64,000 bases of DNA from Bryoerythrophyllum caledonicum (lineage: Eukaryota > Streptophyta > Bryopsida > Pottiales > Pottiaceae). The number at the start of each line of letters is the position of its first letter. Positions within the stretch are counted from its first letter, which is position 1. The translations under genes and the position numbers were made by a program. The notes under the pieces were generated by a model. That model was not told where the DNA came from. It saw only the letters and a program-made list of their open reading frames with translations, and made no database searches. Positions 11,913-27,900 of this stretch are shown here, one piece after another. The DNA lies in contig OZ020524.1 in assembly GCA_963971425.1 (NCBI GenBank), positions 15,627,845-15,691,844 of the forward strand. Reading direction: 5' to 3'.

Positions 11913-12977
11913 GCAGAGGGGAGTCTCAATAAATTAGTCACACGAGTACCTGGCCCCTAATTACTTATTATTTATTAGAAGGAAAAAAACGGTTGGACCG
12001 AGTGTAGTCCCACTTATTCTCTATGGATTGAGGTTCATTCATGCTAGTGCTTCTTGTATCTTTGGTATGGTGGTCATTGTACAGATGATTATTTCTAGGA
12101 CCTCTTCACATGACTACAGATGATCCATTTGGCGTAGTGCTATCCATCCTCCATGAGCTGGCCGAATCTTCAAGGCATTGTTCCCTCTAAATCAGCATCA
12201 GTACTGGAGGAACCCACTGTTGGAGCACCGAGCACCTCCAACTTTTCATTCAGTTGACCTCCTTGCTTTCAGGTTGCGTACTACAGTAGTACCCCCTATC
12301 ATCTCCTCACCTGCCACCCATTCACAAATCGCTTGGAGGCCAAGCGTGCTATTGATTCTCTACACCTGGAACTTTCGAATTCCCCTCCCTGCAGAAAAAT
12401 GGAGTTGCAGGGGAGTTTAAAAGTAGCACACAGCTTGGTCATCACTTACTGAGTAAGTTGTCGCGTTGTAACTCAGTCGCTGCTTCAGTAGACGAAGTCC
12501 ATATTCGGTGATGTTCCCTTCCTGGGCACGCAACAAATCACTACCATCCAATGATTACAAGAAATTAGTAAATTTTATCAGAATGGCAACTTACAGCTTT
12601 AAAGCCGCAATCGCTGATTGCTCTGATACCCACGCGTCTCTGACAGCCACCAAATTTAGACGATTGGCCGGTTCCAAGGCTATTCTGGACAAACAGAAAT
12701 GTCTCTTCCCTACGTCTCGTGTGCTTCAGAACAAAAACATGGAGCCTGACTAACGCGCTCGTCTTAGATGAGAAGAAGCGTCTAGACAATGAAGAAAATA
12801 AATAAATAAACTTTGTGAAGGAAAAGAATCAGTGGTCATTCAATTTCAACGAGTATGCTACACCGTGAACACCGAAGGCTGACAAAGACTGAGTAATCTA
12901 CAATTGATTGCCGCACCATGAGAGCAGAAAGGTGCAAATAATCACATCAATGTTACCTGCTAAACCAACTACACTAG
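11913..12977. other. Intergenic between cystatin and MON2
   Basis: This holds the distal cystatin promoter and, near 12978, the presumed 3' UTR of MON2. The open frames at 12178-12420 and 12508-12753 match nothing I recognise and lack coding features. Confidence 0.5.
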
Positions 12978-15900
12978 CTACAATCCCAGCTCTGTACCAA
13001 CAAGCAGAAGCAGTGCTTGCAAAAGCTCCCTCACTTCGAGTACCCTGTGGAATAGGAATAGGACAATTAACGTGTTAGAACCGAATTTGATGCAACGTGT
13101 CACAGAAAGCTTTCAGCTGACTACTAGATGTAGAAATTAAAACAATTCCACGACTCGCTGCTACTTTTTCAAGTGTACCCAAATGCAACTAGATCACAAC
13201 GGGCAATTAAATCTGGACCTAGATGGTTCAATTCCTGGAAAAATATGTCTCGGAACAAAATTTTACTCTAGCATATTCAGTAAAGAGATAATGATCATAC
13301 CTTGTTATTAAAAGTTCACAGAAGTTTCTATAGAGTAGGAATAGATGAGCTCGTTCAGAATTGAGGTGCGGTTGCAGTTTCGCACTACGGATAGCGCTGG
13401 AACTCCTCGACCTAAATTCCTGTTCGTGCTGGTACTGCTCATGTCTAACTTCGCTCCGGCGGACTGGCAAGTTAAGATGCATAGCAGTTAGAGGGTGCAA
13501 GACAAGTCTTGCTAGCCCCTTAAGAACGAACGAAACTTCATCCATCATAATCTGAGGATGCGCGGAGTTTCCTGCACAACAAACTCCAAACGTACATCAG
13601 CAGGGGCATTTTAAGCTGCATCTCATTTCTGACAGTTTTCTATGTACTCTTAAACCATGTTACAAATCCACGGTACGTATTAACTGTGTAATTTAGAAGT
13701 TAGTTATCAACTTATGAACTGGATACAGAGCTAACGAGTTTACAGACCAGGTAGTCATTCCCTCCAGGGTACGACATGAATGAACTCATAAAAGGTTGAA
13801 ATGATATGAAGTCATCCTTTATCCTCGGAACATACTATATGATTATTTTAGGACTACTAACAGAATATTACGTACCTCCCAAATTTCATCATTTCAAATA
13901 TTGCTCAAGCTGAATAAAATGCATGGTAACATTTATAATCTTCTCGGTAGTTTCTAAAATAACTATCTAAACAAGAGTGGAACAACTATATGGTGTAGAA
14001 AACATACCAAGATCCTTCTCAATTTCCGCAAAACGATGAAGAACGGCTCTGCATCGTGCTAGCAAGATAGGTATGGTGATTTGGCAAACAATGACTTTTG
14101 AAGATTCACCATTCAAATGAGACTCACAACTGCCAAAGACACAAACAGTAATGTGAATAAGTCCCTTCAGTTTTTGAGGTATTGAGTTGAAAATTGAATA
14201 TATGCTAGAGTAACAAAGTAGGTATCAAGAATTATTTTCTGAAGATAAGGACGCAAGTAATAAGACACAATTGTACTTGCTGAAAGGAGCTCGATGTGTC
14301 TGTCAAGGTAGGCCAGTAGTGGCAAGGAATGAGGGAAACCCAAAAGTTCTGCACAATCTCCTCTTCCAATCTTAAAAAGCATTGCAATTCATTACTAATA
14401 CTCACACAAGAGTCTACAGCAGCACAGGATCAAGAAAGATGATTCACCTGCAAAGAACAAAGAGCTTCTCCAGACAGGACAAAGAGAATCGGCCGCAATG
14501 GGCAGGTAGAAGAACAACACTTGCAAGAGGTAAAGCTGAGGTTCTTGCTGCACACTGATCAATGACTCCCACTAAATGATGCAGAACCTGTTCAACAAAG
14601 ACATAGTATCTGTTATATAGGTTTCAAAAACAGAGTTTAAAATTAAAACAATTTAAAAAAATTAAAATTAAAATTCTTTTTAATAAAAAAAACTTTCAAA
14701 ATTTGCCTTTGATAGAACGAACTAATGACTATCCTCCCCGTATCTAAGTCTTGTCATTACAGGTTTACGATCACACTGCATCTACATCTGCCCCTCAAGA
14801 CGTTTAGTCGAGTCTCAGGTATCTACAGATATCTAAAGATAGATACGTATCCAAGATTTCTGACCAAGATTTACATTCACAGATCGAGTAATCTTAAACC
14901 TCACCTTGCGTAATGGAAACTGTAAAGCAAATGGTCATGCTGCTAAAGGTAAGACTTACAGACAAACATTCAGCCGAAATATGTCAAACGTCGACAACTT
15001 ACATCTACTACCGAGCAGTATGTAGGTATGTAACATTACGCTTTTTAAGAAAACTTCCGTCATGTCCAGATGAATCAGCAGCATTAATTACCTCACGAGG
15101 CGCATCTTGACAACAGGTCAGAAGCTCGTCAGTAAGAAAACATAGCACCATGTTCTCCACTTGTTCATCAGCCTCCAATACTTCTGGTCCCATAGTTATA
15201 CCAGCTGGCAGAGAAATGACTCGTCCACATGCTCCCACCATAAATTTATCATACACGTCTGCAACTTCCTTCCAGAACCTTGACCGGATGGTTCCGCTAG
15301 CAACAAGATTCTCCTGGGCGAGATGATGTTCGCTATCAGCAGTATCGCAGATCAAAGCTTTTCGAAGTACAGAAAGGAAGGCATTTACAGCTGTCTTCCA
15401 TAACTTCTCCTTCGGGCTATCCCGACGGGTAGCCATGCACCTGGACAAAACGATATGATTAGAACGCTTGACGAAGTAGCTTAACTGCAATGATAGTTTC
15501 TACGATAGGCAAACCATATGACCTATCTCAAGAGCATATATCAAGCAACCCAAGGACGCCACATACCTTCCAAATGCAGCAACAATGTCAGGTATACCCG
15601 TAGCTGCGGCAGTCGGCGGACAAGCTTGGTGCAGCTCAAGCACAACCTTGATCAACTTCTCCGAGAACGCAATAGAAAGAGTTTGAGATGACCTTTCTGG
15701 AGCAGCTACAGCAAGTCCTTGCGTCGAAGATCCGTTCTCATGCCCTTCCTTATTCTTGGTCAGATCACTCGGATTGGACACCATAGAGGATCGGCCAGTT
15801 GCTTTTGAGGTGAGAAATTTGAACAAACTTCTGTTGCTATCCTCCATTCTCAAGTGCTCCGCTTGGGCCAACACAGCTTTCGAGTGATTCCCTTCTGGTA

Positions 15901-18900
15901 AATATGATAGGACTTGGTAGATAAAAGTAAGCCACAATGGAGAAAGATAATCATTGGCTGGCTTTACGAGGGGTAAAACGGCAAGAACTGTCTGCTGAAC
16001 CTGCGAACAGGAAGAAAACTTGCGGTTTTGATGAGGAAGAAAACCTCCGGCATTTATGCATTTGAGAGGGCAAGAACGTGCAAGGCACATAGCAAGTAGA
16101 AACCTAAAGAAACAAAATAAACGGGTTACCTGACTAATTACAGCCAAATCTCCTGGAGATATTGGGATCCATACAAATAGATCCACCAAAACCAGCAGCC
16201 GCAAATAGCAACTTGTTGAGAATAATAAATGCCCAGTATTATACAGATCACCTGCAGTCAACCAAACAATTTCCTTATGAAGGGAAGATTGAAATAGCGA
16301 AAATATCTAAAAATCGTCACCACGCGCATTCATGCAAGGATGACCTTCCTCTTAAGTCTGTCATATTACAGCTGTTGTATAAGTTGTTAGATTCTGACAC
16401 ATACCTAGGCTTTGTAGCAGTTCCTTTTGAGCCTTCGGAACCACCCGGCTGTCAGGTTGAACGACACTTGGTACTATTGATTCATACATTGAAAACGCAG
16501 CCTCAAAGTACTGGGATGGTAGGTTATCCTGCAGAAAAATTGAACAGAATGTGTTACCAAGGTACATAGATCTATAGAACGAAACGTGAACACTGTATAT
16601 TCCAGCACCGGTTGAAACATAAGCCTAGTTGGCCTAGGGTACAGCGGACCACCCGACATCCTTTCAATAGCACCACGAGTGCAGATTGAATATTCTGGAT
16701 AATCTCGATGGTCATGGAGGTTTTTAAATTGTGCTCTAGTAACATTACCATTACCAGCAACGTGTGTAATAAATGCAAATACTACGCGTAAAATAAAAGA
16801 TCCAGCACACGGAAAGATTGTTACCTTAGCAGCTTGAGAGATAAGAAGAGGGTTAAGAGATGCAATCGCTGCCAGGGAAACCTCTTTGCTTCCATGTACA
16901 ATACTCTCCCCAATAAATGCAAGAAGTACCGCCCATCCTGCACGAAGCCGATGAAAATCCAGACTGAGTGTGACTAGACACATGAGTGTGTTTCGCAATC
17001 GACACACTGTAAGAGAAGACACATCAAATCTGCCCTTGCTTCAAATAGAGGTTCGTATTTATAATCATTGCAATCGTAGCAAAAGATACCGGCGGCTCTG
17101 CGCCTTCAAGGGAATCACTTACGATGCTTGAAATCGTTTAGGCTTTGAAAAACCTTGAAATAAGACTTCAAAAGCCGGCTCGTACCACCAAGCACTAAGA
17201 CCAGAGTTTCGTCCCACTGCTTTTGAGCTGTGTTCCGGCTGTCAAACAGGAATACACCATGTCAAAGGCACTGATATTATATAAGGTCAAACCTATCACA
17301 AAAGTACGACATCCAAGAGGTAAAAAAATTGTTTTGGACCTTTGTCACTTTGATTCGGTAACTACAGTTAAGATCGCGACGAACGTTTCAGTTCATCTGT
17401 CAAGGAAAATGGCAGAACTTCGCCAATAAAACCCTCACGAAGTTCAGTTAAAGATGCACACAGAAATAATACCTGTGATGAACAAGCATATGAACAGGTT
17501 TGCCTCCCTCTGTCCCAAGCTCCTTTCCATGCCATTCATCTTGTGACGAAGTTGATGCCTACAAGCAATCCAACAATTTATCTCAATAAAGTCATATTTA
17601 ATTGAAAGTGCTAGTGCACTAAAGCAGAGAAACTTATGCATACGATCTAATTGGCAGGTCATCACGATAGCTGGGAAGCTGAAAACTGAGAGTCTTTGCA
17701 TACTGACCAGCGTTCGCACAGTATCAACCATCGGGAACACCAGGGTCCCTATGCAGTGCTCCCACATGGCCGTTGAGAGTTGGTGTCCATGGCTGCTCAT
17801 AGACTGAAAGAGAGTGCGGATAGCAGAATGGCGAATCTGGGAAATAGATGTGTGTATATCAGCACAAAAACAATAAAATGAAAGTGAATTTCCCAAAGAA
17901 GCAGAGCAATGTGAAATCAATAATAAATAAAAACAAGATGAAGATACATAACAAAAAAGAAAAATCCTGTGTGTCAGTAGATGCCATCGACTGTTATAAA
18001 AACGATTATGTTGTAAAAATCTTTGCTAAGCCAACCAGTTGATGCATGATCGCCTACTAGAAGAAATCTATGAAAATACCTCTGGTCTTTCGTCAGTGAT
18101 AAATCCTTGAATGACTCCATAAACAGCAAGCAAAAGTGCATCATTATCCACGTCAAGCCTTTTGTCAGATGTTGGCTCAGATGCTTCCGCGTCAGCCTCA
18201 CTTTCCATGTCAGACTTTCCGATATCTGGAGAACTTGACATATTCATTGCTGTGAAGTGACCACTCATTCGTCCTGCGTCATGTTAATCGACCACGAGCA
18301 AGAGATCGATTAGAATAAACAATAAAAATGCTGTAGAATGCTTGAATCCTGATACTATTCCTCACCAGCATTAGCCCGTGAATACAAACACTCTTCCAGG
18401 GAAAGATTCTGAATTCCAAATATTGGGCAGAAACATACGGAGTCCTCGTGCTCTACAAAAATCATGATTGACCCCTCTTGCAAAAAAATCGGCAGTTGTC
18501 CACAACGCTCCTATAGCTGTCAAGCTTATGTTCACATCCTTTTTTTGTACTACATATGCTCCAGTAACCTCGATACACCTGCGAGGAGTATAATAATAAG
18601 ACCCCTTCTAGACATCTGATATTACATGCAACTGATTGTTTTAAATGTTTAAAGCACATGGAAAAGCCATCAAGCAAAAGCAGAGCAGAATCTCAATATC
18701 TGAAACCAAGATTGCGAAGAAACTAAACGAGACAAGAGTAGGTCTAAGAAGATCCGAGAAAAGGTTGAAGTAACAATGAAAACGTACAGTTCCAAACCGT
18801 ATGCCGGTACTGAGAGAAGCCCGTCATTCAAAATAACACGAAGGTTCTGCATTCGAAAAGAAGTGAGATATACATAATAACATAAGAGCTTAATATCCAG

Positions 18901-21900
18901 CTGAACAGGCAGAACGTCAATGCTTCTTATGTGAAGTCATATCATAAATATGATCTTACCTGAAAACCCAGGGGAACAAGATCCTTTTCTGAAGCGTTTG
19001 CAACTAGCCTGCAAGAGGCAGAGGACAGTTAGAAATATTACGCATATCTCGTCGTTCCTGAAGACATTGAGTGTGTGAGACAATAAATGCATGAATTGAC
19101 AAAAGATCACCGATGGAAGGTCTGAGAGACAAAACAGTGTCCAACACAAAGACTCCCTTTGTATCGATTTTTCGTGATACAGGTGAATAAAACTCATAAG
19201 TGCCCCATAAGAAACACAAACTTATACAAAGAAAGTACACATATGTCTCCAATTACCTGAGTAGCTCTAAAATGCTTCGCCAACTCTGATCCAATTTCTC
19301 TGCATGTCTCTGCACCCAAATGATTTTACATAAATATCACTCATCTGAAGCCGTCTGGTGCAAGTTTTGGTTATCACACCATTTTCTTAAGTTCATTCCA
19401 CTCAAGGCAATCCTGCAAACTACTCATGTGGACCAAGACAAGAGCTGCTATTAAATCCATACGAAAATGGATACGACCAGCTAATTTTGATCCAACATAT
19501 AATGCATATATATGCATATCAAAAATCATGCAGATGGAAAGAGAAAGGACCAAACAAGATCAATGAATGGGACCCACCTCCAAGACATGCAATAAAATTC
19601 TGAGAGCTCCGGCACGAACATCAGTGATGCGCCCATAGGTATACAGTGAGCTAAGTGGCTGTAACAATGTACATTCAAGTGCGATGTTCTCATTGCTTTG
19701 CCGCTTGGTTATTGAAACACTTGAGTCACCATTGACGTTCTTCGTATCGCTGCCTTCTACATGTTGTACACCTCCATTACCTTCGACATTGAAGTATTTA
19801 CCCGCTGAAGTTCTACGTACACTCTCCTGGAACTGTGGGCTTGCCAGAATTCCACATATTGCTCGATCCAAGGCATCAAGTGCGCCAGTACGCACCTGCT
19901 GGTTGTCATGCTCTGCCAGCTGGAGAAAACACCTCATTCTTTGAAAACTTCTCCGAACACACCAGTGGGGTAAAATGTAAAAGCAGAAGTTGCTTTACCA
20001 ATGGCTCAATAGCAACAAAGCAGATTCATATTTTAAGGTTTTTATTGATTCAAGTAAATTTGCAATTTATTGAAGCATTAGGGCAGAGGATCATTAACCC
20101 AAGCAGTAGTAAAATCGCTCTTTACCTCCAAAAGATGATCTGTCACCTGGTCCCATACAAGCTCCAACCCTGTTGCAAAGTAAGGGCCTTAGAAGTCTTC
20201 TGATCATGGACACAGTGGAGAGCATCGCAGATAGACATCAAGATATTCTTTTAAAATGACCATCTCAAATATCGCAAAGATCTGGAGACTACTTACGATG
20301 CACATTAAACATGAGAGTGCTCAACATGCGCTCCACAGCCCACATTTTCAGTGCAGCTTGGCCAGTCACGTTGTTTGATGCACTGCCGCTGACAGTTGAG
20401 AAAGTAGAGTTTGAACTACTGGCAAGTCCGCTAACGAAAGTGTTGGACACCTGGCGCAGAGCCGTAAGAAAGAAAGATAGCGCAGGAATACTCATCTTTC
20501 CGGTACTTTCAAACGTCTGGTCGCACAAGCAGAAAAATTTAGAAGTCAACATTTAATAACAGAATGGAACATGCAACGAATCTTTCAAAAAGGAAAAACA
20601 ACAAATCTTTTAAAACAGTAGAATTGGATTGGCGTTTCCATGAAAGACTAGGAGAAATGAAAAAATTAGAATACTAACCATATCGTTCAGAGACAAATGT
20701 CCTACCTGAGCATCGTACATTGTTAAGATACTAAGTTCACTGCTTGGTTCCCGTATTCGAGCAGCATTGCCTATGCCATCCTAGGAACAATACCTACAAA
20801 AGGTCAATAAAAAATTCCAACTTTTTCCAATTTGAAGACACTGAAAATATATTCTTCATGATCGTTCAATACATCCTCAATGGAAAAATTCAAACAAAAA
20901 TCTCCACATACTGGAAAAAAGATGCAGAAAGGATATTCATTCCTAAACAATATCTACTTTGTTCAAATTTTCTTCTCACTAAACACGACCGAAACACCTT
21001 CAAAATGCTACGGTACGGCTCACAAGCTGAAGTGAAGCACAAATCGAAGGTTCAGCTATTGAACTTGAACATAGACAGAAATCACTTAATGTTGTACATA
21101 AATCAGAAAACCTACCTGACTGAGAGAATGAGCACAATGCATCACCATATCCAGTACTTCCAGCGTTTCCAGTACCTAGACATATCAGCCAACGGATACA
21201 GTCAAGTCATTTACTACAAATCTTAGTTCGAAACTTATAGAAGAATTATATCCTTAATTCTCATCTTCAACATCTTTCAATCAACACAGATATATCATAT
21301 CGTTAGGAGTTCATCTAAAAACCATTGCCATTTCTTACAGAAAGAATCTTTGATTACGTAGATATATCAATATTTAAGAGTAGTGTCAAAACCCAGATCC
21401 AAAACTGCCTTTCTGGAACCTGACATCTCAATATTGCCCTCACCGCAGTTTACAAGATCTAACAAAAGTTATAAACAGAAAAAATAGTCACAAAAATTAC
21501 TTCAGGTTAGATAACATCACAGGGTTGAAATTCAGAGACAAAATTGGACCAGCAAAGTTGAAAACATGAAAACAAAGGAACTAACCAGTATCCAAGAGGT
21601 GGGTCCCAACACCATGTTTAACTGATGTGAAATGTTGAAAAGAGTCCTCATTGCCTGGAAAACTCCAACGATGTAAACACAATGCAAGGTAGCTCTCATA
21701 TCATCACGCCACTAACAACCCATTCATAAGCTGCACAAACTCCAGCTCCACAAGAAGAGCAACTAAATCATGTTCTGCAAAGACATTCTACGTCAATATA
21801 TTATAATATATAAACGACCTAAGAAACTTGTGATTCCAAAGGCCAAACATAAAATGAGTCTCATGGAGAACGTAAGGTCTGATACTTTTACTTCTTGAAC

Positions 21901-24900
21901 TCTTACAATAGCATATTTGTTTCAAAGTTAATTTAACACAAAAGATGCATATTAGACAGGACTAGCTGTACAGGCATGATAGAGACAAACTTCCCAAGTG
22001 GAGTTCTTTAATATAGAGTCACAATGCTTGTCAGCGGCAAAAGAAAGTAATTAATTCACAGCTCCACCTCTTTCTTACTGTAAAAACATGAAAAGCGTCC
22101 GGACCTGGATGTTTTTGTAGCTCAGAACAACAGGTTCTCGTATATCGATTAAATCAGGCCTCTTGCCCCCTGAAGATGCTGTACCAGCCCTGAATACAAC
22201 AAGATCTGTTATTCGAAAAACTAAATGCTCATATCTTTGCGACTTAGAAAGTTGGAAAGAAACCGTTTACTACACAAGTTCAAATTAAGAGAAGCCAAAA
22301 TTCTTTGCTCTTACTACTCCAATTCTATGCAATTTCACTCAACAAAAGTCCTGCATGAGGAGAAGGGCAATCGGAAATGAACCATGATCTGTTTGGGTCA
22401 TTTTGGAATGCGAAGGTAAATCTGCAAAGAGAAGCAAGAAAAGAATCCCGCGGCTCAACGGCATATAGTACACCGCAGGCCTGCAGAAAAGTTTCGACAA
22501 AAATGGACATTAAAATACACAGAATATTCTGAAAACTGTCGCTTGTGAAATCTAGTGTATCTCATCCCGCTTTTTTGCTATGCTTCTGCCAATCTAGACC
22601 GAAAGAATAGCAAGGGAAGTCGCCAGAAATAGCGAAATCGAAATACTCTGAACCCAGAAAATATTCTCAGTTGGCATTGCAAAAATGGAAAAAAATACAT
22701 CAAAAATCATGTTATGGCAAGATGTCATACCTTTGTAAAGGCGTGATACCCCTTGAATATTTCAGATACTATCGCCTCACCTTGTGTCCTAAAAATATCC
22801 AAAGGGACATTAGAGAAACGTCAAAGTACATATTATACACTTAACAATCCATTACACCAACAAGTAAGGTCTCCAAAGAATGGGAACTAAATACTCAGAC
22901 TTTCCAACACTACCTAGACAATATAGTGGCCGATATACCAAAATATACCTAAATATACCTAGGCATTTCAAAATACGCAGTGCAGATAGTCGTACGATGG
23001 ATACTGATACAAGTTTGCCAATTCAAACAGATTCTAGTGTTGAAAGCGAAAGTATATTTAAACTGAGCAGATTGCGTTTGAACTGGCCTACAAGTCCATC
23101 ACACAACTGATCACGAATTAATTCTGTGGTCGTCAGAACAGATCGAAGTAAATTACCTTGTCAGAATAAAACTAAGAGCTTCAAGTAGCGGTCGCCAAAC
23201 AAAATTCACCAAGGCCGTGCATACTGAAGCCAGATCTTTACTATCGATTTTTGCGGACGCTTCCAAGTCGGGGTTTTGAATGGAAGCAGAATCTATAGGC
23301 TGCAATAACTGAACATTATTCATCATAAGTAATGAAATTGCAGACAAAAACGTGCATGCGACCGGGGAATATGCAGAACCATCGAACTGGAAACCTTCAT
23401 GGCCTACAGAAAGAGTGAAATCCAAGAAGACGGAAGTGCAACCACTCTTTCAAGTATAAATACATGATAGCACAAATGAAAAGAAACTGAAAGGAAACGC
23501 CCATCTGACCTCGAGACCTACAGCTTCATCAGTCAAGGTCGCTACTGTAAAAATGACTCCCAGAAGACCCTCAGCTGCTAATGTGACGGCCTGTGCCTCA
23601 CTTGCAATCAATGCTCCCATTCCACTTGGATCTCCCTCTGGTATGTATATTGGGATTGATTAGCAAGCAGTCGAAATAATTGTAATCATCCACAATAAAC
23701 GATGCTCCTGAGCAATAATAGATAAACCATTGTAAAAATCATCATAAATACATAAGGCGGTTGAACTAGAGATGCAATTTTGTATGTTTTTTCAATAAAA
23801 TAGTCAAACCAGTATACGGTGCTACCCAGCTGTGATAACATTAACACATGGCTTCCGAGAATGGATGGGCAGCGGTCTTTCACAACTGTAATCATCTACC
23901 TTTTGACTTGCAATAGAACATGCCCGCAACAGCTGTCAACGTCTCCTCACTGCCGTCAAGTAACTGCAGATTCGCAGTAAATAACCACGTGGAACAGACG
24001 TTTATTAGCTAGTTGATGAGATCCGATATTAACCCATAAACTATGAAATTCATAAAAGACAAAGACTGAGATAACAAGCCATGAAACTTAAACAATGTGT
24101 TCTGAGGCAAGGAAACCTGTTACCAACCTCAATCCTTGTAACGACTCTCGCCAATGTATGAACTATACTGGACACCAAGTCTGTATTCTTGAGCTTCCTG
24201 AATGGATTGCATTATTCAGTCTAGGTGTTCTGCTCACCATCTTCACATCAAGTAGCGAAAATAAAGGTGCCATCCATACGCAAAGAATCTCAATAATACC
24301 AATGCCCACCCATTCTACATATCACTATTGAGAGACTGTACTCACTTGCAGACCGTCTACTACGGTTAAACTAGGCAGTTATCTCGAATGCTATAATTAG
24401 CAAGCCGAATCTAGACAAAATGTGGGAATTTTCAAAAAACTCGAGGAACTTTAAAGAACAGGAATAGCAATGATAAGGTTCCAAGAGCCACACATACATG
24501 TCAAAAGTTTTAAAAAGAAGGCACAGCATTCTTGCATCCACGCATAGTCCCTGGAAACATTTCATCCTAAAATGAGAAATGTCACTTCATGCACAAGGTA
24601 GATTTTCTGGAAAATCCAACCCCCATACCATGATAATTTCAGAAGATAAACCAAACGAATTTACATTCTGGTCAAATTACAGAATAAAAGAGAATGCACT
24701 CACCCGTAATGTTTCAAGTACCATAATGTGGTGCCACGGTGGCAAATCTAAATCTATGCTTTTGAGGAGCATGCTCACAAACACCTGTCATACAAATTGC
24801 AGGCAAGTTTTCCACAGAATCAGATGAATATCATACTGTCTTACACCAAAAACATTCACAATCAGATTACATGCAGAAAGATTAGTTTTTCCACAGATAC

Positions 24901-27900
24901 ACTGATCTAAGTATCGAACTCAACGAGTGTAGACCAAGAATCCGGCTAGATTTCTAGGGACCAATAACCGAACCTAAAAAGAGAAATACAAATACAAAAT
25001 ATCCAGTAATTTTGGAAAAGTCCCTTCTTAACAGACTTCACAGATACTGCATGCTGCCATGCTATTTCAAAATTGAACCTGCTTAATCAAAAGATAACTA
25101 AGGCAGTCAAACAGTGCTCACCTCGCACTCTGTGGTCAGCATAGAGTTATAAAATCGTGTCACACTTGCTACTGACCGTAGGAGTAGGCGCCGAAAAGCT
25201 GGTTCACCAACTACAGAGTCGATCTGGAATAATACGTTGCGCACAGAATTGCAAATGCCACAGAACATGATAAATATTAGTCATTGTTTGCTACGTAAAG
25301 GGTACATGTCTCCAGCTTGTGAAGCAAGGAGATAACTCTCGTAATAATGCACACAACATTCCATGTATATCATACAGGACAGCTTCAGCCTTATTTTTGA
25401 CGACTAGAAATCTAAGTTAAAATTTACTGCAATGTTCCTCAAACTTCTGCATAACACAATGAATTATACATTCCCGACCACCTCCTCATCTGAATGAAGT
25501 CATTTTAATTTGGCAGTCGGTTCTTACAACACGAATGATAGGATATCACCTGGAGAACAGAACATGAAAATGAAAATGAAGAAGAGACAAGAAAAGCAGC
25601 AAGACAATTTGAGAACCATGTACCTCACTGGACGTGCGGAGAGAGGTCATAAGAAGCGAGCAAACTTGTTGCTTCAGAACCTTCAACCATTTGGCGTATG
25701 GAAATTAGATTGACAGTCCATGAAATCGACTCACAAGCTTGAAAAAGTGCGCAATCCTATTAAGATAATTATGGCTTCATCTACCTATTCGCACCGAGTG
25801 CAATACCTGCGCAAAAGGAGACAGCCTCTTGAAAATAACCGCATAGTGCGACAGGACATACCTGAAAAGCATTCACAGATACTTGTCAGGTGCTACCCAG
25901 TGCAAAGAAGCTCCACACAATTAGCTGAAATACGTTTTAAGAGAATCGTTAACTACTAAATTGATCGTTGGACATATTGAACAAAACTACGGAATATCAA
26001 AAATGAAATATCAAGCAATATAGCAAAACTACAGCTGACTATGCACCTCTAACCACCAGAAATCAGTGAGCACAGTTGCATTCCGAAATAGAACCAACAA
26101 GCTGGTACATAAGCCAGAAGTCAAATCCCTTCGATTCAGGTCTAAAATAATATCCGAACACTCACTCAAGCATATCCAGGGCATAACTTCTTTGCAGTTG
26201 AGAAACTTGGAGCCACGTGGCCTGCAAAATTAGTTCAAAACAACATCCATCAGTTGATTCCTGTCAAGCACGGAATTTGGATGTGACGATAACACCAACG
26301 TTGAGAAAAGAAGCATACCGATCCACCTCCTGCAAATGAAGTCAGATCCTCGAAAAGGTGCAGAGCTAGCCTTCCTTCTTCAGATAGAGTTCTATTTTCT
26401 GTTGCCACAGGTCGCTCATTGTCGACATATATATCCTCAGCAAGTCTGCAAATTAGCAGGCTTTCCATATGAGAAATACATCAAGAAAGAAAACGTTTTA
26501 AAAATAGGGTAGTCGAATTTGTTATATCAAAAAATGTACATCGTAATAAATTCCTTCTAAACCTGCCCCGTTACAAGTACAGATTTCAAGGGAATCAAAT
26601 GCGCTTTGCGACTTGAATGATAACGCCTAGGCGTAGGATGATTTCCCAGGAAAAAGAATTTTCATGGCTATAGCATCACCGAAAATATCACATAGTCGAG
26701 AATCCAACGGGAAAAAACGGGAAAACAATCGGGAAAGGTTATAACCAGGAACATACTCATTGAAAATACATGCCCAACAACCAAACAGAACTCGTAATCT
26801 GTGTTTACCATTTTTGTCTCTAAAAAGAGAAGTTGTAGAAGAGCATCGTACGGATATTCATCCGACTTGAGACATTCAACAGCAACAAAAAACTTACTCT
26901 GATGTGCTAATGCTGCGGCTGACTTCACCAGCTACAGAATTGGACGAAGACGACCAGCCACTACCAGTTCCTCCGTAGTGCAAAACTGGCAAGTTCTCCG
27001 CTCTCAAAACGCTGTCAAATATGAGGGCTACAGCTTGCCGTACAGTTGCAACTGCAGTACTGCAAACGTAAACATACACTCAGAATGAAGTTCTCAATCA
27101 AAACATTCTTTCGTACAACCACATCAAAAACCTCAAGTTCGAACCACGCACCTGTGAACGCTGTCTGAATTACGACCATTACTGAGAAGTCGAAGACAAA
27201 GGCCAAGTATTATAGCCATCTGATCCTGTAGACATTAATAAGAGGTATTGACAATACAGTGAACAGGATGACAGAATTAGGCTCCATACAAGCACATCAC
27301 AGCATATTCAAAGTGTAAAGACATTTCAATGTATAGAAACCAGGACAATGGAATTACTAGAAAGAAAACAGACTGTATCAGCATTCACAAAGACAATGCT
27401 GTCCTAACAATCAAATATTTCAACGATAAGTGACCTAGGCCTTTCACATGAGAGCAAAAGACACAAGAGATTGCGAACGATTAAATAGACGAAATATTCA
27501 CAAGAATTATTATTGAGCTCCAGCTTGATCCAGAAAGGCTTGAAGATAATCTACTCCCTTCACTTCTCTTTTCTTAACTCCACATATCACATTACAAAAT
27601 GAACACGGAAACAAAAACTCATACTACAAATACTAGGATTCCATCCTTCCTGAATGTGCTTTTACCTCATCTCTTGGATATAACTGAGACTGGAGAATTG
27701 TCAACGACAGCTGCAGAGTCTTGAGTTGTACAATCTCTTCGGTCATGTCAGAGCGCTGCGTCAAAGATTTTTTTTACCACAATCAACTGGACCACACTCT
27801 CAAGTAGTAACAGCAAGAAACTCCAAAACAAAGAGATCCCTGTCGAGGCTTGCTAGAGGTCGAAGAAACCTGACCTCCTTGACCGCATCTTGTCAGCCTT